From NCBI GenBank assembly GCA_027886825.1, contig JAPCJS010000001.1, positions 1 through 64,000 on the forward strand: 64,000 nt of DNA, given 5' to 3'. The stretch comes from Nitrososphaerota archaeon. Its GTDB lineage: Archaea; Thermoproteota; Nitrososphaeria; Nitrososphaerales; Gagatemarchaeaceae. The notes under the pieces were generated by a model. It was not told where the DNA came from, ran no database searches, and worked only from the letters and a program-made list of their open reading frames with translations. The position numbers and the translations under genes were made by a program. Positions 17,517-27,063 of the stretch are shown here, piece after piece; within the stretch, counting starts at the first letter, position 1; every line of letters starts with the position of its first letter.

Positions 17517-18818
17517 ATGACAGTTGCGACGATTAGCGGCATACGGGGAATTTTCAACGGTGACCTGCTCCCGGCAGACATAGTCGCATACGCAAGGAAC
17601 TTTTCTTCTCTGACAACCTCGCCGGAGGTCCTGATCGGCAGAGACACCCGCTCCACAGGGGAGCTGATGGAGAGGCTGGCAAAGGGCGCTCTGGTCAGTA
17701 TGGGGATGGGCGTCGTCGACTATGGCGTGATCTCCACTCCGGCTCTCTTCCGGGAGAGCAGGCTGAAGCAGAGGGCTGCCATGATGATCACCGCGTCCCA
17801 CAACGAGCCCGAGTGGAACGGGATCAAGTTCGTCCTGGACGGGCGCGGGGTGGTCCAGTCTGAGTTCGATCGAATCCTCCAACCCCGCAGACGCGGTGTC
17901 CAGAAGGTCTGGGCCGGGCTCGTCCGTCCAGGACCAAGACCCTCGTATGGCTCGGAGCTGATCGGGATGGCAGGTGAGGGCTCCTGTGACGGTGTGAAGG
18001 TCGCAGTCGATCTGAACGGAGGCGCTGCCATCGCCCACACACCTGCGATACTAAAGGCGCTCGGATGCGACCTGACGGTACTGGGAGGAACGGCGGGCGT
18101 CTTCAGCAGGAACGTAGACCCCACCAACGACGACCTCCAGCTTCTCACCAGGACGGTCAGGGAGAAGGGCTGTGACGTCGGGTTCGCCTTCGACTGCGAC
18201 GGAGACAGATTGGTCCTCGTCGACAGCATAGGTAGGAAGAGGACGGGGGACTACATGCTCACCCTTGCGATAAAAGAGATACTACCGGAGCTTCAAAACC
18301 GTTCGGTGGTCGTCTCGGCCGATACGACGCAGGCCATCGATGACGTGGTCTCGGAACTGGGCGGGAGGACGTACAGGTCCAAGGTCGGCGAGGCGAACGT
18401 GATATCAAAGATGATGGAAGAGCACATTGGCATCGGAGGGGAAGGGAGCAGCGGTGGTCTGGTAGACGGCAGCTTCAACTTCTGCAGGGACTCCATGCTC
18501 GCAGCCATCACGATAGTGAAGGCGATAAAGAAGAAAGGATCGAGGGTACTCGACCAGGCACCTTCCTATCATCAGGTACGGCTGAAGCTTACATTCGAGA
18601 GGAAGAAGGCACTCGCAGCCATCAAGAAGCTGCAGAGGGAGAACCCCGGCGCAGACATGCTCGACGGGATCAAGGTCAACGTCTCGCGACGCTCGTGGGT
18701 TCTGATCCGGGCGTCTGGGACGGAGGACATCATCCGGGTGTCGGCCGAGTCCGCTTCGGTCAAGGAGGCCCAGCAGCTCGCAGATTCATACCTGGAGAGG
18801 CTCAAGAGGCTTTCCTAG
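17517..18818 (+). CDS. phosphohexomutase (phosphoglucosamine/phosphomannomutase family)
   Basis: 'MMITASHNEPEWNGIKF', 'FAFDCDGDRLVLVD', 'GEGSSGG', 'IRASGTEDIIRV'. Confidence 0.93.
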   Translation: MTVATISGIRGIFNGDLLPADIVAYARNFSSLTTSPEVLIGRDTRSTGELMERLAKGALVSMGMGVVDYGVISTPALFRESRLKQRAAMMITASHNEPEWNGIKFVLDGRGVVQSEFDRILQPRRRGVQKVWAGLVRPGPRPSYGSELIGMAGEGSCDGVKVAVDLNGGAAIAHTPAILKALGCDLTVLGGTAGVFSRNVDPTNDDLQLLTRTVREKGCDVGFAFDCDGDRLVLVDSIGRKRTGDYMLTLAIKEILPELQNRSVVVSADTTQAIDDVVSELGGRTYRSKVGEANVISKMMEEHIGIGGEGSSGGLVDGSFNFCRDSMLAAITIVKAIKKKGSRVLDQAPSYHQVRLKLTFERKKALAAIKKLQRENPGADMLDGIKVNVSRRSWVLIRASGTEDIIRVSAESASVKEAQQLADSYLERLKRLS

Positions 18819-18819
18819 A

Positions 18820-19767
18820 ATGGATGAGTACGAGATCATACACCTCTTGACGGCAGCGGCAGGGAGGCTTCCCCACGGGTACTCCCCCATAGGGGATGAC
18901 GTCGCGGTCCTCCCAAGCTCACCCGGGAAGCTCGTCCTCAAGTCAGACATGCTGGTGGGCAGGACGGACGTACCTCCCGGGATGACCTGGAGGCAAGCGG
19001 GTCGGAAGGCGGTGGCGATGTGCGTCAGCGATTTCGCCTCGAAGGGAGTCTCTCCGCAGGCGCTGATGGTCTCCTTGGGGATACCGCGCGCCCTGAAAGA
19101 TCAGGACATCCGTGCCATGGCCAGGGGCTTTCGGGATGGGATGACTGAGTGGGGTCTTTACCTGGTCGGCGGTGACACGAACGAGGCCGACGACGTGATG
19201 ATAGACTGCATTCTGGCCGGCTTCACGGACCGAATTGTCGAGAGGAGAGGCGCCAGCCCTGGAGAGCTCGTGGTCGTCACTGGCGAGTTCGGGACGACCT
19301 CTGCAGGACTGAAGATCCTACTCGAGAAGGCTCGGGCTACTCCTGGATTCAGGAGGATAGCACTGGAGAACGTCTACAGGCCCTCGCCCCGGCTGAAGCT
19401 TGGGCTTACGCTCCGTGACCACCTCTCATCCGCCATGGACTCGAGCGACGGTCTGGCCATCTGTCTCCACACGCTCGCCGAAGCGAGCAAGGTGGGGGTG
19501 AGGATAGACCGACTGCCGTACAGCAGAAGATATCTTGAAAGGTTCGCCTCTGAGAATCACTACCGCGTGGACGAACTCGTCCTCTATGGTGGAGAGGAGT
19601 ACGAGATCGTCGGTACCGTCCCCAAGAACAAGATCACAGAGGCGGAGGCCGCCGCAAGGGCGCTGGGGTCCGAGCTCATCGTCATAGGAGAGACGACGGG
19701 CGAGAGCGGGACCGTGACGGCGAACGACCGCAGCATAGAAAAGAGAGGTTGGATCCAACTCGGCTAG
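18820..19767 (+). CDS. thiL: thiamine-monophosphate kinase
   Basis: 'SPIGDDVAVL', 'KSDMLVGRTDVPPGMTWRQAGRKAVAMCVSDFASKG', 'AMDSSDGLA', 'YGGEEYEIVGTV'. Confidence 0.95.
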   Translation: MDEYEIIHLLTAAAGRLPHGYSPIGDDVAVLPSSPGKLVLKSDMLVGRTDVPPGMTWRQAGRKAVAMCVSDFASKGVSPQALMVSLGIPRALKDQDIRAMARGFRDGMTEWGLYLVGGDTNEADDVMIDCILAGFTDRIVERRGASPGELVVVTGEFGTTSAGLKILLEKARATPGFRRIALENVYRPSPRLKLGLTLRDHLSSAMDSSDGLAICLHTLAEASKVGVRIDRLPYSRRYLERFASENHYRVDELVLYGGEEYEIVGTVPKNKITEAEAAARALGSELIVIGETTGESGTVTANDRSIEKRGWIQLG

Positions 19768-19770
19768 CTA

Positions 19771-21141
19771 TCAGCTGGCAGAGGCGGACTTCACCAGCCT
19801 GACGAACTTCTTGAAGACGGAATTGACCTTCTCCTCCGTCTCTGACTCTGCGAAGATCCTTATGATCGGCTCCGTCCCGCTCGGTCTGACCAGCACCCAG
19901 GTCTTCTCGTCCGTCCAGATCTTGAGCCCGTCGACCTTCTCGACCCGCACACCAGCCTGCTTCTCGATCGTCTTCATTATCTCCTTCACCCTCGCAGGAG
20001 GGACGTGGACCTTTGTCTTGGCCTGGAAGAACCGCGGCAACGTATTTGCGATGATCTTGGAGAACGAGAGACCCCGCGCCGCCAGACACTCTAGCATGAG
20101 CGCGGTGGCCATCCCCCCATCTCTGACTGCGATGTGCGCCGGATAGATGCATCCTCCGTTCTCCTCGAACCCGAAGAAGGCCCCACGCTCGATTATCGTC
20201 CTGGAGACATCCACGCTGCCTACCCTCGTGCGGATCACCTTGGCCCCCCGCTTTGCAGCGACCACCTCGACGACCTGTGAGGAGCTTATCGGGGTGACTA
20301 TGGTGGCGTCGGTGACTCTTTCGAGAAGATAGTCGGTAAGGAGCGAACCGGACTGGTCCCCCCAATAGATGGCACCGTTCTCGTCACAGAAGATCGCTCT
20401 GTCTCCGTCTCCGTCATACGCGACGCCCAGGTCGGCACCCACGGCACGCACCGCCGCACTGAGGTCGCCCAGCGTCTCCGGTGTGGGCTCGGGTCCTCTC
20501 GCAGGAAACCGGCCGTCGATTATCGAGTTGATCGTTATGATCTTGCATCCGAGCATATCGAGCAGATATGGGGCGGCGAGGCACTGAGCGCCGTTCCCCG
20601 GGTCCATCACCACCGAGAACTTCCTGCCTGCTATCAATCTGGCGTTGACCTTGGAGAGGACTCCGTTCAGATAGGTCTTGATCACAGATGGCTCAGCTCT
20701 GGATGTCCCTACATTCTTCCAGTCAGCTCTCTTCAGCGAGTCATCGCGGAAGATCTTTTCGATCTTCTGTTCATCGAGTCTGTTTATCTCCACCCCGTCT
20801 GAACCCACCACCTTGAGTCCGTTGTACTCCGCCGGATTGTGCGATGCCGTCACCATGACTCCTCCCCTGTATCCGAGTGTCTTGGTCGCGTACTGAAGGG
20901 CCGGCGTCGGAACAAGACCCGCCTCCGCCACGTCTCTACCCGAGCTCATCAGACCCGATGTTAGGGCCAGGGTCAGAGCCTCGCCGGATAGCCTGCCATC
21001 CCTTCCTACCAGGACCTCACCCTCGGAGAAATAGGTACCTATGCACTCTGCAAATTTGATGACGAACTCTAGGTCGGCGCTTACTCCTGGGATGAAACGC
21101 ACCCCGTTGGTTCCAAAGAGCCTTCCCTGGGGCGACACCAC
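19771..21141 (-). CDS. glmM: phosphoglucosamine mutase
   Basis: 'LFGTNGVRFIPG', 'VMVTASHNPAEYNGLK', 'VAYDGDGDRAIFCDE', 'VRPSGTEPIIRIFAE'. Confidence 0.93.
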   Translation of the reverse strand: MVSPQGRLFGTNGVRFIPGVSADLEFVIKFAECIGTYFSEGEVLVGRDGRLSGEALTLALTSGLMSSGRDVAEAGLVPTPALQYATKTLGYRGGVMVTASHNPAEYNGLKVVGSDGVEINRLDEQKIEKIFRDDSLKRADWKNVGTSRAEPSVIKTYLNGVLSKVNARLIAGRKFSVVMDPGNGAQCLAAPYLLDMLGCKIITINSIIDGRFPARGPEPTPETLGDLSAAVRAVGADLGVAYDGDGDRAIFCDENGAIYWGDQSGSLLTDYLLERVTDATIVTPISSSQVVEVVAAKRGAKVIRTRVGSVDVSRTIIERGAFFGFEENGGCIYPAHIAVRDGGMATALMLECLAARGLSFSKIIANTLPRFFQAKTKVHVPPARVKEIMKTIEKQAGVRVEKVDGLKIWTDEKTWVLVRPSGTEPIIRIFAESETEEKVNSVFKKFVRLVKSASAS

Positions 21142-21313
21142 GGTCTAACTTCCCCGTCTTCGCATTAAAAAGCTTCAGAGGTAAACTTTTGTGAGGTCCT
21201 GTCATTTCATCATCGATTTTTCAATAAATCTCCATCATCTCCGTGCATTTCTGTGCATTGCTAAACCTATCCCTGCAAATGCTTAACTTAATCAGATAGT
21301 GGCGTTCGACGAA

Positions 21314-21408
21314 GGGCCCGTAGCTCAGTATGGATAGAGCGCCAGCCTTCTATTCCCAGACGGGAGGAGCAGAGCTGGAAGCCGCGAGTTCAAATCTTGC
21401 CGGGCCCG
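21314..21408 (+). tRNA. tRNA-Arg (TCT) with a ~20-nt intron at 37/38
   Basis: GGGCCCG..CGGGCCC acceptor; CCAGC-CTTCTA-[TTCCCAGACGGGAGGAGCAG]-A-GCTGG; T arm GCGAG-TTCAAAT-CTTGC. Confidence 0.9.
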
Positions 21409-21464
21409 CCATATTCATCGAAGACCGAGAGTAGTGGGGATTTTAAGCAACGAAAGTCGGTCCG

Positions 21465-22856
21465 GTGAGCATGCAGAAGAGGGTCGAAGAGCAGCTGTTC
21501 CAGCGCCTTGTCGAGATCAGCGGGAAGGAGAACGTCATAACCTCCGCTTCAGGCATCGAAGACTACACCCGCGACATGGCGGACTACGAGGCCACACCGG
21601 CCGTCGTGGTGAGACCGAGGTCTGAGCAGGAGGTGGTCGAGATCATCGGACTGGCGATCGAGTCAGGCATGCCCGTCCTGCCGAGGGGCGCCGGTAGCAG
21701 CCTGACAGGAGCGGCGGTCCTGAAAGGCGCTATCATGCTAGATATGCGTGGGATGAGCAGGGTCGTCAAGGTAGACACGGTAAACTGGTATGTTCAGGTA
21801 CAGCCTGGAATATCACTCGAGGACCTCAACAGAGAGCTGAAGGCCTCCGGGTTCTTCTTCCCACCCGACCCGGCGAGCAGCTACATCTGCACCGTCGGAG
21901 GGGCGATAGCGGAGGGATCGGGCGGCCTCCGGTGCGTGAGATACGGGACGATGAAGGACTGGGTCGTGGCCCTGCGCGTCGTCCTCCCAAACGGGAAGGT
22001 GACCCGTCTCGGTGAGCCGCTGGCAAAGAACAGGGCCGGGTACGACCTGGTTCATCTGATGGTCGGTAGCGAGGGAACGCTCGGTGTGATCACCGAGGCC
22101 TGGCTGAAGATAGTCCCTCTACAGTCGGTCAGGACGAGGAGGTTCCTGGTGACCTTCAATGATTGGGAGTCGACGGGCGAGGTGATCAGGAGGCTCAGGT
22201 CCTCGAAGATACTCCCCTACCTCTTCGAGTTTCTTGACCGCGATAACATCCAGGCACTGAATGAGAAGCTCGAGGCTAGCTTTGAGGAGGCGGAGGCGAC
22301 TCTGATGGTCGACGTGGAGGAAGGAGAAGAGGTGCAGCTCGCAACCGAGATCTTCAGGGACTGCGGCGCGAGGAGGATCATCCTGGCAAAGGATGAAGAG
22401 GAGGCGGAGACGTTCTACCAGGCCAGGTCCATGGCCTATCTTGCCGTGAAGAGCCTGGCATCAGGCGTCCAGGTGGAGGATGTGGTCCTACCGATCGACA
22501 GGCTGGGCGAGTTCCTGAAGTTTGTGAAGGAGGTCGCCTCCAAGTATGGGATCAAGATACCCGTCAATGGGCACGCGGGGGATGGAAACGTGCACCCGAC
22601 GATATTGTACGACAAGTCCGATGAGAAAAGCAGGGCCACGGCGAACCTCGCCTATGAGGAGCTCTGCAGGAAAGCGATAGCGATGGGAGGGTCGGTTACA
22701 GGGGAACACGGTGTCGGGGTGCAGAAGACGCGTTTTCTGCGCGAGCAGCTTTACTCTCACGAGGGTGAAGAAGCACTCAGGCTGATGAAGGAGATCAAGA
22801 AGATCTTCGACCCGGACGGCCTGATGAATCCCGGGAAGTACGTTGAAGCCGCATAG
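21465..22856 (+). CDS. FAD-linked oxidase, glycolate oxidase GlcD / D-lactate dehydrogenase family
   Basis: 'PRGAGSSLTGAAVL', 'GSEGTLGVITEAWLKI', 'NGHAGDGNVHPTILYD', 'GEHGVGVQKTRFL'. Confidence 0.94.
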   Translation: MSMQKRVEEQLFQRLVEISGKENVITSASGIEDYTRDMADYEATPAVVVRPRSEQEVVEIIGLAIESGMPVLPRGAGSSLTGAAVLKGAIMLDMRGMSRVVKVDTVNWYVQVQPGISLEDLNRELKASGFFFPPDPASSYICTVGGAIAEGSGGLRCVRYGTMKDWVVALRVVLPNGKVTRLGEPLAKNRAGYDLVHLMVGSEGTLGVITEAWLKIVPLQSVRTRRFLVTFNDWESTGEVIRRLRSSKILPYLFEFLDRDNIQALNEKLEASFEEAEATLMVDVEEGEEVQLATEIFRDCGARRIILAKDEEEAETFYQARSMAYLAVKSLASGVQVEDVVLPIDRLGEFLKFVKEVASKYGIKIPVNGHAGDGNVHPTILYDKSDEKSRATANLAYEELCRKAIAMGGSVTGEHGVGVQKTRFLREQLYSHEGEEALRLMKEIKKIFDPDGLMNPGKYVEAA

Positions 22857-22865
22857 GCGCTGGTC

Positions 22866-23288
22866 TTGACGTTGGGCACCCCCAAGAAAAGATGGCTCTT
22901 CAAGGAGGAACCTTCCCACTACTCGTTCGACCGGCTGCAGGAGGAAGGAAGGACGGTCTGGACCGGTATCAAGAACAACCTTGCGCTCAAATATCTGAGA
23001 ACTGTCGAGAAGGGAGACCTGGTGATGTTCTATCACACGGGCGAAGAGAAGCGGATAGTGGGAATCATGAGGGCGACCTCTGGCGCATATCAGGATCCAG
23101 GGGAGGAGGACGAAAGGTTCGCCGTGGTTGACCTCGAGCCTGTGAAGAAGCTGCGTCGGCCGGTTACTCTCGCAGAGATGAGGGCGGATCAGAGGTTCAG
23201 GGGTTTCGACCTGCTCAGAATGTCGAGACTTTCGGTGATGCCCGTCCCGGAGCTCATCTGGAACGAGATCCTGAAGCTAGGAAGCTGA
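22866..23288 (+). CDS. EVE-domain (PUA-like) protein
   Basis: 'WLFKEEPSHYSFDRLQEEGRTVWTGIKNNLALKYLRTVEKGDLVMFYHTGEEKRIVGIMRA'. Confidence 0.92.
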   Translation: MTLGTPKKRWLFKEEPSHYSFDRLQEEGRTVWTGIKNNLALKYLRTVEKGDLVMFYHTGEEKRIVGIMRATSGAYQDPGEEDERFAVVDLEPVKKLRRPVTLAEMRADQRFRGFDLLRMSRLSVMPVPELIWNEILKLGS

Positions 23289-23291
23289 GCA

Positions 23292-24488
23292 TCAGAGGTT
23301 CTTCTGCATCCTGCGCACGGCCTCTTTCAGGGTCGCATCCTTCTTGGTGAATGTGAAGCGGACCTTGCTCCCTCCCGCTTCCCTGTTAGCATAGAAGCTG
23401 GAGGCAGGGACGACTGCCACTCCGACCTCCTGCGCAAGGTGGTTCGCGAACGCGAAATCATCGAGCTTGCTTATCCCGCCAAAGTCGGCGAGGATGTAAT
23501 AGGCGCCCTCCGGTCTGAAGCAGGAGAAGCCGAGCTCCTCGAGCGACTTTAGCAGAAACAGCCTCTTCTTGTCGTAGGTAGCCACGAGGTCATCGTAGTA
23601 GGAGTCAGGGAGGCCGAGAGCCGTAACGGCGGCGCGCTGAAGCGGTGTGGGCGCGCAGACGGTCAGATAGTCATGGATGGTCCTTATCGCCGTGGTGATC
23701 TCTTTTCCAGCGACGGTGTATCCTATCCGCCAGCCCGTTACGCTGAACGTCTTTGAGAGGCCAGAGACGGTGACCGTTCTGTCGTGCATGTCGCCTATCG
23801 AGGCGAGGCTCACGTGACGATTCCCGTCGTACACTATGTGCTCATAGATCTCGTCGGCGATGGCTATGACATCGTAGTCCTCGCAGAGGTCCGCGACGAC
23901 GCTGAGCTCCTTCTTTGAAAAGACCCTTCCGGTGGGGTTGTTGGGTGTGTTCAGCAGGATCACCTTCGGTCTCTCGCTGAAGGCCGCCTTCAGGTCCTCC
24001 TCTGCCAGCCTGAAGCCAGGCTCCTGAAGCTTGAAGTGGACGACCCTCGCTCCTGAGAGTATTGTGGCTGGGATGTAGTTTTCATAGAACGGTTCGGGTA
24101 TTATCACCCGGTCGCCTGGATCGGTGAGCGCGATCATGGCTGCGCTGATGGCCTCGGTGGACCCGCAGGTTATCGTGATGCCGTCGTCCGCGTCGGTTCT
24201 GATCTTGTTGAACCTCCGGACCTTCTCGGCTATCGCTTCCCTTAGCTCTTGGTTGCCCATCGTCACCTCGTACTGGTTGTAGTCCTCCTTGATCGCAAGG
24301 GCTGCGGCTCGCTTGACCGAGACTGGAGCTGAAAAATCAGGAGACCCCTGGGCGAGGTTCACCGCGCCGATTCGGTCCGCCAGCTGCGACATGTCTCGGA
24401 TCGCCGACTCTGCGAACAGCCCCATCTTCCGCGAGACGAGCTTTGACCTTGGACTTACCTTCAATGGACGTGGCGTACCTTTGGCCAT
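23292..24488 (-). CDS. class I/II pyridoxal-phosphate aminotransferase
   Basis: 'NTPNNPTGRVFSKKEL', 'IADEIYEHIVYDG', 'SGLSKTFSVTGWRIGY'; internal start MAKGTPRPLKV. Confidence 0.93.
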   Translation of the reverse strand: MAKGTPRPLKVSPRSKLVSRKMGLFAESAIRDMSQLADRIGAVNLAQGSPDFSAPVSVKRAAALAIKEDYNQYEVTMGNQELREAIAEKVRRFNKIRTDADDGITITCGSTEAISAAMIALTDPGDRVIIPEPFYENYIPATILSGARVVHFKLQEPGFRLAEEDLKAAFSERPKVILLNTPNNPTGRVFSKKELSVVADLCEDYDVIAIADEIYEHIVYDGNRHVSLASIGDMHDRTVTVSGLSKTFSVTGWRIGYTVAGKEITTAIRTIHDYLTVCAPTPLQRAAVTALGLPDSYYDDLVATYDKKRLFLLKSLEELGFSCFRPEGAYYILADFGGISKLDDFAFANHLAQEVGVAVVPASSFYANREAGGSKVRFTFTKKDATLKEAVRRMQKNL

Positions 24489-24543
24489 GTATTTAATGTG
24501 AAATCCCCGACTTCTTGATAAGCCGGCGTCTGGATACGCGAAG

Positions 24544-25671
24544 GTGCACGTGCCGCAAACCGGGTTCGCGACGGTCGAGGGGACTCTGAGGTACAGGGAC
24601 AGAGGTGTAAAGAAGGGGATGGAACCGAGACATTTTCGCTCCTTCCTCTCTCTCTTCATCTCTTCCCTCGGCGCGGGTACCTATCTGGGCGAGGCAGACT
24701 CTCTGACAGATAGGCTGGTCGAGGAAGCAGTCTACGAATCGGTGGTTTCAGGGGGGGTCAACGTTATCGACACTGCGATAAATTACAGGATGCAGAAGGC
24801 CGAGCGCGCGATCGGTCGGACGCTCGAGCGCCTGACGAACGAAGGCTCGGTGAAGAGGGAAGAGCTCTTCATATCCACCAAGAACGGCTATCTTACTTCC
24901 GATGGCGACCTCCAGAAGGACTTTTGGAGCTATGTCCAGGAAGAGTACATCAGACCGGGAAAGCTGAAGGTAGACGAGATAGCCGGGGAGGTCCACTCGA
25001 TGGCGCCCCGGTTTCTCCTAGACCAGCTCGGGCGCAGCCTCGAGAATCTGGGGGTCGAATGTATCGACCTGGTCTATCTCCACAACGCGGCAGAGTCCTG
25101 GATACCGGAGATCGGATACAGGAGGTTCCTGGAACGGGTCGCCGATGTCTTCTCGCTCTATGAGAAGAAGAGGAGCGAAGGGAAGCTCAGATACTATGGG
25201 TTCGCTTCCTGGAACTGCTTCAGGGTCTCCAGGGGAGAGCAGGGATACACCAATCTCGATGATCTGGTCGAGGTCGCAAATAACGTCGGAGGAGCAGAGC
25301 ACGGGTTCAGGTTCATCCAGCTGCCCTTCAACCCGGCGATGAACGAAGCCCTCTCCGCGAGGAACCAGAGGATAGCGGACGAGCCCCTCACGACATTCGA
25401 GGCGGCCCAAAAACTCGGACTGGGGGTCTTCACCAGCGCCCCGTTCGCGGAGGGCAGGTTGTTGAACCACACCAGGGTCCCCGAGCTGGAGGGATCGAGG
25501 GCGCTCTCGCTTCTCCAGTTCGCCCGCTCGGCTCATTCCGCCGTCATAGCGCCTCTGGTCGGACAGAAGGACCCGGTGCACGTGCGCGAGAACATCAGGA
25601 TAGGAACGATCCCGCCTCTGACCGGAGAGGAGTTCGCCGAGAGGTACGGGATGCTTCTGGGCAAACGCTAA
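24544..25671 (+). CDS. aldo/keto reductase
   Basis: 'NVIDTAINYRMQKAERAIGRTL', 'CIDLVYLHN', 'KLRYYGFASWN'. Confidence 0.88.
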   Translation: MHVPQTGFATVEGTLRYRDRGVKKGMEPRHFRSFLSLFISSLGAGTYLGEADSLTDRLVEEAVYESVVSGGVNVIDTAINYRMQKAERAIGRTLERLTNEGSVKREELFISTKNGYLTSDGDLQKDFWSYVQEEYIRPGKLKVDEIAGEVHSMAPRFLLDQLGRSLENLGVECIDLVYLHNAAESWIPEIGYRRFLERVADVFSLYEKKRSEGKLRYYGFASWNCFRVSRGEQGYTNLDDLVEVANNVGGAEHGFRFIQLPFNPAMNEALSARNQRIADEPLTTFEAAQKLGLGVFTSAPFAEGRLLNHTRVPELEGSRALSLLQFARSAHSAVIAPLVGQKDPVHVRENIRIGTIPPLTGEEFAERYGMLLGKR

Positions 25672-25698
25672 ACTACCCGTCGGGGTTCCGGCCGCCGT

Positions 25699-25908
25699 TT
25701 GAAGCTCGTCCCGGTGCTCCTGGCCCTTGTGGGTGTGCTGCTGATGCTCGCTGGACTCGTCTTCATCCTGCAGGGGATGGGCATCGTCGGTCCCCAGAGC
25801 TCATTCATGTTCAACAACCCGACCTGGATATACCAGGGCGTCGCTGTGATGGTGATAGGGATTCTGTCCTTAGCGGCAGGGCTCTTCCTGTCCAGGAAGA
25901 GGCGCTGA
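25699..25908 (+). CDS. small two-TM membrane protein
   Basis: 69-aa hydrophobic ORF. Confidence 0.5.
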   Translation: MKLVPVLLALVGVLLMLAGLVFILQGMGIVGPQSSFMFNNPTWIYQGVAVMVIGILSLAAGLFLSRKRR

Positions 25909-26018
25909 GGATTCAGGCCCTAGAGAGACATCCCTTGGACGAGCGGACATGCGACCGAGTCCCCAACCCAGCAACTTCCTTCAGCGTCTGAAACCGCGGG
26001 TTGAGACCCTCACGGGTC

Positions 26019-26981
26019 TCACCTTCGCCTCGTCAGCAGCGGCACGGGCGCCTCGGCCAGACGGAGGTCTGCCTCGTACGTCGTACCCGTCCTGACGAAG
26101 CTCATCGTCACTCGCTCGCCTATGGCGAACTTGGAGAGAGCGGTCACGAGTCCCTTCATCTGCTCGACCTTGTTCTCACCGATCCCCACGACGATATCAC
26201 CTTCGCGGAGGCCCGCTGTGTGAGCCGGGCTCTCCCTCATCACCTCGGCCAGGAGCACCCCCGACTCGACGGAGAGCCCATACCGCCTCGCGATAGAAGG
26301 GTTGACATCGAGCCCGGATATGCCGAGCCACGGCCTTACCACTCTACCGTGTTTCGAGATCTGGTCGATGATCGTCTTGATCGTGCCAGAGGGGATGGCG
26401 AAACCCACTCCCTGGGCGAAGGGTATCATCGCTGTATTGATGCCGATCACCCTTCCTTCAAGGTCAGCGAGCGGTCCGCCGCTGTTGCCAGGATTTATGG
26501 CCGCGTCGGTCTGTACCAGCCCTTCGAGGACGAAGTCAGTCCCCGGAAGAGGCCGACCGAGCGCGCTTATGACGCCCAGGGACACGGTCGGCGCGCCGGG
26601 GAGACCCAGGGCGTTGCCTATGGCCAGGACGAACTGGCCGACCCTGAGAGACTCCGAGTCGCCGAGCGTCGCGAACGGGAGGTTATCCGCCTTCACCCTG
26701 ACGAGGGCGATGTCGGTGGCTCGGTCCGACCCGATCACTTCGCCGACCAGTGACCTTCCGTCCTTGAGATGGACCTGGACCTTGGAAGCGTCGTCGATGA
26801 CGTGGTGGTTGGTCACGATCGTTCCTCTCGGGTCGATTATGACCCCTGACCCCTGACCCTCGATGGGCACGAGCCCGAACCTGTTGTCTCGTGTGAGCTT
26901 TGTGCTGTCGATCCCCACGACGCTCTCGCTGAGTTTCTCGACCGCGCCTGTAACCTGACTTTCCAGGGAGGTTAGTGGCAT
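26019..26981 (-). CDS. HtrA/DegP-type S1C serine protease with PDZ domain
   Basis: 'TNHHVI', 'TDIALVRV', 'NPGNSGGPL', C-terminal PDZ 'AHTAGLREGDIVVGIG'. Confidence 0.92.
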   Translation of the reverse strand: MPLTSLESQVTGAVEKLSESVVGIDSTKLTRDNRFGLVPIEGQGSGVIIDPRGTIVTNHHVIDDASKVQVHLKDGRSLVGEVIGSDRATDIALVRVKADNLPFATLGDSESLRVGQFVLAIGNALGLPGAPTVSLGVISALGRPLPGTDFVLEGLVQTDAAINPGNSGGPLADLEGRVIGINTAMIPFAQGVGFAIPSGTIKTIIDQISKHGRVVRPWLGISGLDVNPSIARRYGLSVESGVLLAEVMRESPAHTAGLREGDIVVGIGENKVEQMKGLVTALSKFAIGERVTMSFVRTGTTYEADLRLAEAPVPLLTRRR

Positions 26982-27063
26982 CTTCTATCTCACCATGGAG
27001 GTCTTACGGGCGGTCCTGGCTCCGGTATGGATGGACCGGGTGCCGGGCCTCTGGGATCCATGC

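Noticed and set aside
26001-26753. 250-aa plus-strand ORF, and 26302..26856
   Set aside because: Antisense shadows of the HtrA gene 26019..26981; low-complexity charged sequence.
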